A DNA stretch of 8,300 nt from Actinomycetota bacterium (GTDB lineage Bacteria > Actinomycetota > Actinomycetes > Nanopelagicales > Nanopelagicaceae), in the NCBI GenBank assembly GCA_009924185.1, contig RFSC01000028.1, forward strand, positions 1-8,300. The letters are read 5' to 3'. A model generated the notes under the pieces. That model was not told where the DNA came from. It saw only the letters and a list, made by a program, of their open reading frames with translations, and did no database searches. Shown piece by piece: positions 6,155 to 8,300 of the stretch. Each line of letters opens with the position of its first letter. The stretch's first letter is position 1. The position numbers and the translations under genes were made by a program.

Positions 6155-6727
6155 ATGGTAAATCTGACTCGAATTTATACAAAAACAGGCGATGATGGCA
6201 CAACCTCTTTGGGAGATATGAGTCGGACCTCGAAAAATGACCCAAGACTTGAGGCATATGCCACTGTAGATGAGGCTAATTCATATATCGGAGTAGTTCT
6301 AACGGTGCCGGAGTTAAATGCCGAGATTCGCAAGCTCCTAGTTCGCGTTCAAAATGATCTTTTTGATGTTGGAGCTGATCTCTGCACCCCCGTCGTAGAT
6401 GCCCCAGCCCATGAACCCTTGCGTGTTCTAGAGTCTCAAATTTCCTATTTGGAAGAGCAGATTGATGTTTATAACACCAATCTAGCGCCGTTGAAATCAT
6501 TTGTGCTTCCCTCGGGAACACCGGCATCAGCTCATCTACATGTTGCTCGCACAGTAGTTAGAAGAGCGGAACGTTGCACATGGCAAGCAATTCACTCTTT
6601 CGGCGAGGGAGTCAATAAGTTAACTGCTAAGTATCTGAACCGCTTATCAGATCTTCTCTTTGTATTGGCGAGATACGAAAACCGTGAGTTGGGAGATCAA
6701 CTCTGGGTTCCGGGCAAAAATCGTTAA
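6155..6727 (+). CDS. pduO: PduO-type ATP:cob(I)alamin adenosyltransferase
   Basis: The enzyme transfers the adenosyl group of ATP to cob(I)alamin in the cytoplasm, giving adenosylcobalamin for B12-dependent mutases and reductases; it serves both salvage and synthesis. The 190-residue product has the family signatures in order: the ATP-binding N-terminal TKTGDDGTTSLGD (residues 9-21), the YATVDEANSYIG segment (35-46), VVRRAERC (134-141) with the conserved arginines and glutamate, and LNRLSDLLFVLAR (161-173). Length is usual for a single-domain PduO. The ATG at 6155 probably starts a leaderless message. No other B12 gene is in the window; placement beside murA in divergent orientation recalls Rv1314c-Rv1315 in M. 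tuberculosis. The 3' end overlaps the convergent DUF2007-like gene by 4 bp. Confidence 0.95.
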   Translation: MVNLTRIYTKTGDDGTTSLGDMSRTSKNDPRLEAYATVDEANSYIGVVLTVPELNAEIRKLLVRVQNDLFDVGADLCTPVVDAPAHEPLRVLESQISYLEEQIDVYNTNLAPLKSFVLPSGTPASAHLHVARTVVRRAERCTWQAIHSFGEGVNKLTAKYLNRLSDLLFVLARYENRELGDQLWVPGKNR

Positions 6728-7044
6728 CTACGCAAAATAGCAGCGGCGACTTTTTCCTCCTCTGGGAAAACAAATAACCGCGGACCAGCTTTTGTCTGAG
6801 TTAAGGTTGCCTTAATTCCATGTGCCGCTAGCTTTTGTCGCAACATCTCACCTTCGATGTGATTAGCTGGCTTCGCAACAACTTTAAGCAAACCGTACTC
6901 ACTTTCTTCGCCAATTTGGCTGGGCTTTTCCACCAGCGATGAGCCTCTTGAAAAAGCCCAACGTAAAAGAAGGATCAATACCCCAAGAACCGCAAAGCCA
7001 GCGAATGATTGGAAAAACAGCGAGTTGTTGATTCCACCTAACAA
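6724..7044 (-). CDS. Small membrane-anchored DUF2007-like protein
   Basis: The 106-residue product has one N-terminal membrane helix at about residues 10-31 (FFQSFAGFAVLGVLILLLRW), a short polar linker, and a soluble domain at about 51-106. That domain starts GLLKVVAKPANHIEGEMLRQ and continues KLAAHGIKATL, with a late RLFVFPEEEKVAAAIL. The pattern of a strand, then an E-x3-L-x3-L helix and a Gly-Ile turn resembles DUF2007 (putative signal-transducing) proteins, whose function is unsettled; the assignment is by eye. With a basic segment (RWAFSR) after the helix, the domain is likely cytoplasmic. The start is TTG at 7044, behind GGAGAG 5 nt upstream. It begins 1 bp after the stop of the secreted-protein gene, so the two form an operon. 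Its TAA shares the palindrome TTAA with the pduO stop on the other strand. Confidence 0.75.
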   Translation of the reverse strand: MLGGINNSLFFQSFAGFAVLGVLILLLRWAFSRGSSLVEKPSQIGEESEYGLLKVVAKPANHIEGEMLRQKLAAHGIKATLTQTKAGPRLFVFPEEEKVAAAILRS

Positions 7045-7045
7045 A

Positions 7046-7642
7046 TTAACTCTCCGGGGTACTTAGTGGCAACAATGATTTGTAAATATTGCCGGCCTTT
7101 GGTTGATTGGTGCTGTCACGATGGCAAGTCAGCTTTATGCCACTTATTGAGATGCCAGGGGCCACCGGTTCGCCAGAAATCAAAAATATAGTTGACTGTT
7201 TCCGCTTATCGCTGCCTTTTGTGTATGTTGTTAAGGTTCCAATCTTCTCTCGGGACAAATCCTCTGCTTTAACGCGGAAAACATTGGAGTTGACCTCCCA
7301 CCATTTGCACCCAGTTTCTGCTGCAGCTATGACTGCGCCACAGGCGAACTCTTCACACTTCTTCACGACTGATTGCAGAGTTCTTCGGGCTGAAAGCAAT
7401 CCAACCAACTCTTTGCTGCTCGGAACTTTGGCAAAAACTCCATCTTTGCCGGTGAATCCTTTAGGTGGCCACTTAGGTGAGGGAGAGGGGATTGGTTTGG
7501 CGGTCTTTTTGGCTACTGCCTTTACCTCATCTGATGAAGCATTAGGTGTAATTAAGGTCAACATCATCATGGCAACTATTGCCGATAAAGCAGATGCGTA
7601 AACCAGCCTGAATTTCATGAGCGCAATCTTGCCGTAATTCAT
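7046..7642 (-). CDS. Secreted or membrane-anchored protein of unknown function
   Basis: I do not recognise this family. From the ATG at 7640-7642 the product has 198 residues. A basic N-terminus (MNYGKIALMKFR) leads into a hydrophobic stretch at about residues 12-33 (YASALSAIVAMMMLTLITP), followed by NASSDE, which suits signal peptidase cleavage. Next comes a Pro/Ser-rich linker (KPIPSPSPKWPPKGF) and a mature domain with cysteines at about 96, 101, 112 and 173, which could form disulfides outside the cell. No lipobox cysteine follows the hydrophobic stretch. AGGGA lies 8 nt before this ATG; an internal ATG at 7616-7618 would also give a signal peptide but has no ribosome binding site. A further 17 codons upstream are open to an ATG at 7693, but they run opposite the conserved N-terminus of the divergent gene. 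It is the first gene of a unit with the DUF2007-like gene. Confidence 0.75.
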   Translation of the reverse strand: MNYGKIALMKFRLVYASALSAIVAMMMLTLITPNASSDEVKAVAKKTAKPIPSPSPKWPPKGFTGKDGVFAKVPSSKELVGLLSARRTLQSVVKKCEEFACGAVIAAAETGCKWWEVNSNVFRVKAEDLSREKIGTLTTYTKGSDKRKQSTIFLISGEPVAPGISISGIKLTCHRDSTNQPKAGNIYKSLLPLSTPES

Positions 7643-7655
7643 GGAGAATATCCCT
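7643..7655. promoter_or_regulatory. 13-bp divergent start region with both ribosome binding sites
   Basis: Only 13 bp separate the ATG of the minus-strand secreted-protein gene from the GTG of the plus-strand zinc-ribbon-like gene. GGAG (7643-7646, +) and the sequence read as AGGGA on the minus strand (TCCCT at 7650-7654) serve opposite genes. Any promoter must lie inside the opposing coding sequence, so the 5' ends of the two transcripts must overlap. Confidence 0.5.
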
Positions 7656-7979
7656 GTGAGTCCGCGGAGAAATAAGCCAAAGAAGCGTGGCAAAGATAAC
7701 CCTGCGCATGGCTCAGAGCGAGAGATAGGCGCTTCTCATCAAAGTATTGAGGAGCATTTAGAGGGCATCTATATGGTGCGCCGCATTACCGGATCAAGCT
7801 CCACAAAGCCATATCGCTGTCCAGGCTGCGATCAATTGATTCCCATGGCTACTCCGCACACCGTTGCATGGTTAGAGCATGATGTTGAATCTCGTAGACA
7901 TTGGCATACTGCGTGCTGGAACAATAGAGAAAAGCGCAAACCTAAAATAGAGAGAACTAGAAACGCACCACGTTATTAG
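7656..7979 (+). CDS. Conserved actinobacterial zinc-ribbon-like protein
   Basis: The 107-residue product starts MSPRRNKPKKRG from a GTG, with a GGAG ribosome binding site at 7643-7646, 9 nt upstream. The N-terminus is basic and probably disordered. A putative metal-binding module follows: CPGC at residues 55-58, His68, and RRHWHTACW with His82, His84 and Cys87. The C-terminus is basic and ends RTRNAPRY. I recall actinobacterial homologues with the same MSPRRN start, YRCPGCDQ core and RNAPRY end, often labelled ATP/GTP-binding protein; no P-loop is visible here to support that label. The basic ends suggest nucleic-acid contact, which is inference. An in-frame ATG at 7641 would add five residues, but it overlaps the ribosome binding site and is not the family start. 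The gene is divergent from the secreted-protein gene. Confidence 0.85.
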   Translation: MSPRRNKPKKRGKDNPAHGSEREIGASHQSIEEHLEGIYMVRRITGSSSTKPYRCPGCDQLIPMATPHTVAWLEHDVESRRHWHTACWNNREKRKPKIERTRNAPRY

Positions 7980-8008
7980 TTACTGCTTGTGTAATTACTG
8001 GAACAGAG

Positions 8009-8300
8009 TTAACGACGTCTGCGGTGCAGAATGTTTACTAATCTAATGATGGTCTTATCTGCAAAACCAGTTCGGGCAAATGTGGTGAACTGCAATGGGA
8101 TATTGAATTTGGTCTTCACGACGGTTCTTGGATAGGTAAACTCCAATAACCCTTCCGCGCCATGAATGCGCCCATATCCGCTGTCCTTTACGCCACCGAA
8201 GGGAACAGCACCGATTGCCGCAAAGGAAAATGCTGAGTTGATGGAAACCATTCCACAATGAAGGAGTGAGGCAATCTTTTTTCCATTTCGCTTTGACCAG
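8009..8300 (-). CDS. Aldehyde dehydrogenase family protein, C-terminal part (5' end outside window)
   Basis: These enzymes oxidise aldehydes to acids with NAD(P)+. Ninety-six C-terminal residues are visible of the usual 480-530. The order is KKIASLLHCGMVSINSAFSF, the family hallmark PFGGVKDSGYGRIHG, then GLLEFTYPRTVV. The catalytic Cys and Glu lie beyond the window edge, so the substrate cannot be named; succinate-semialdehyde dehydrogenase is a common label for relatives but is not shown here. The protein ends in a tail of about 30 residues (FNIPLQFTTFARTGFADK, then TIIRLVNILHRRRR) that is hydrophobic and then strongly basic, longer than in many soluble members. The gene converges on the zinc-ribbon-like gene with a 29-bp gap in which I see no clear terminator. 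Confidence 0.93.
   Translation of the reverse strand, partial: WSKRNGKKIASLLHCGMVSINSAFSFAAIGAVPFGGVKDSGYGRIHGAEGLLEFTYPRTVVKTKFNIPLQFTTFARTGFADKTIIRLVNILHRRRR

Noticed and set aside
7107..7601. 164-codon open frame opposite the secreted-protein gene
   Set aside because: No ribosome binding site or family resemblance. The minus-strand frame has a signal peptide, a linker and tight operon spacing, so it is the real one.
7643..7693. 17-residue N-terminal extension of the secreted protein to an ATG at 7693
   Set aside because: It would run opposite the conserved MSPRRN start of the divergent gene and place extra hydrophobic and basic residues before a complete signal peptide. AGGGA sits correctly for the ATG at 7642.
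7980..8008. Bidirectional terminator between the zinc-ribbon-like gene and the aldehyde dehydrogenase gene
   Set aside because: Only short interrupted complementary words (CGTTA/TAACG, AGTTAC/GTAAT) are present, with no stable stem or T run.
1..8300. CRISPR array, tRNA, rRNA, insertion sequence or phage genes
   Set aside because: No regularly spaced direct repeats, cloverleaf arms, rRNA sequence, transposase-like frame or long terminal repeats were found by eye.

Overview
The window reads as a piece of a compact, mid-GC actinobacterial chromosome. The evidence for Actinobacteria is gene content and sequence: an atpA-G-D-C cluster with an actinobacterial-type gamma subunit, a nearby divergent murA and PduO-type adenosyltransferase pair, a MurA with Asp in place of the active-site Cys, and a small MSPRRN...CPGCDQ...RNAPRY protein that I know only from Actinobacteria. 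The moderate GC (roughly half by eye), very short intergenic gaps and overlapping genes suggest a streamlined lineage such as the freshwater Nanopelagicales/acI type; that placement is inference.

Layout. Positions 1-3911 (+ strand) hold the 3' half of the F1 part of the ATP synthase operon: atpA (5' end missing), atpG, atpD and atpC, joined by gaps of 3 and 5 bp and one 4-bp overlap. AtpC is only 87 residues and ends at the edge of the beta-sandwich domain, so the C-terminal helical domain is absent. Positions 3912-4080 are a non-coding leader with inverted repeats. Positions 4081-4782 (+) encode a LuxR/GerE-type regulator starting at TTG behind a perfect AGGAGG. murA (4785-6071, -) converges on it with a 2-bp gap. 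An 83-bp divergent promoter region separates murA from the cobalamin adenosyltransferase gene (6155-6727, +), which may be leaderless. That gene converges on a minus-strand two-gene unit (6724-7642): a membrane-anchored DUF2007-like protein preceded by a secreted protein of unknown function. Its start lies only 13 bp from the divergent start of the CPGC zinc-ribbon-like gene (7656-7979, +). The window ends inside the 3' end of a minus-strand aldehyde dehydrogenase gene (8009-8300).

How the genes relate. The Atp proteins form the catalytic head and stalk of F1. MurA makes the first committed peptidoglycan precursor. PduO adenosylates cobalamin. The secreted protein and the DUF2007-like protein are probably co-transcribed, but no joint function can be read from sequence. 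I found no mobile element, CRISPR array, tRNA or rRNA. The window is mostly housekeeping. The most interesting points are the epsilon subunit without its regulatory domain, the unusual LuxR-type regulator with its structured leader, and the Asp-type MurA.
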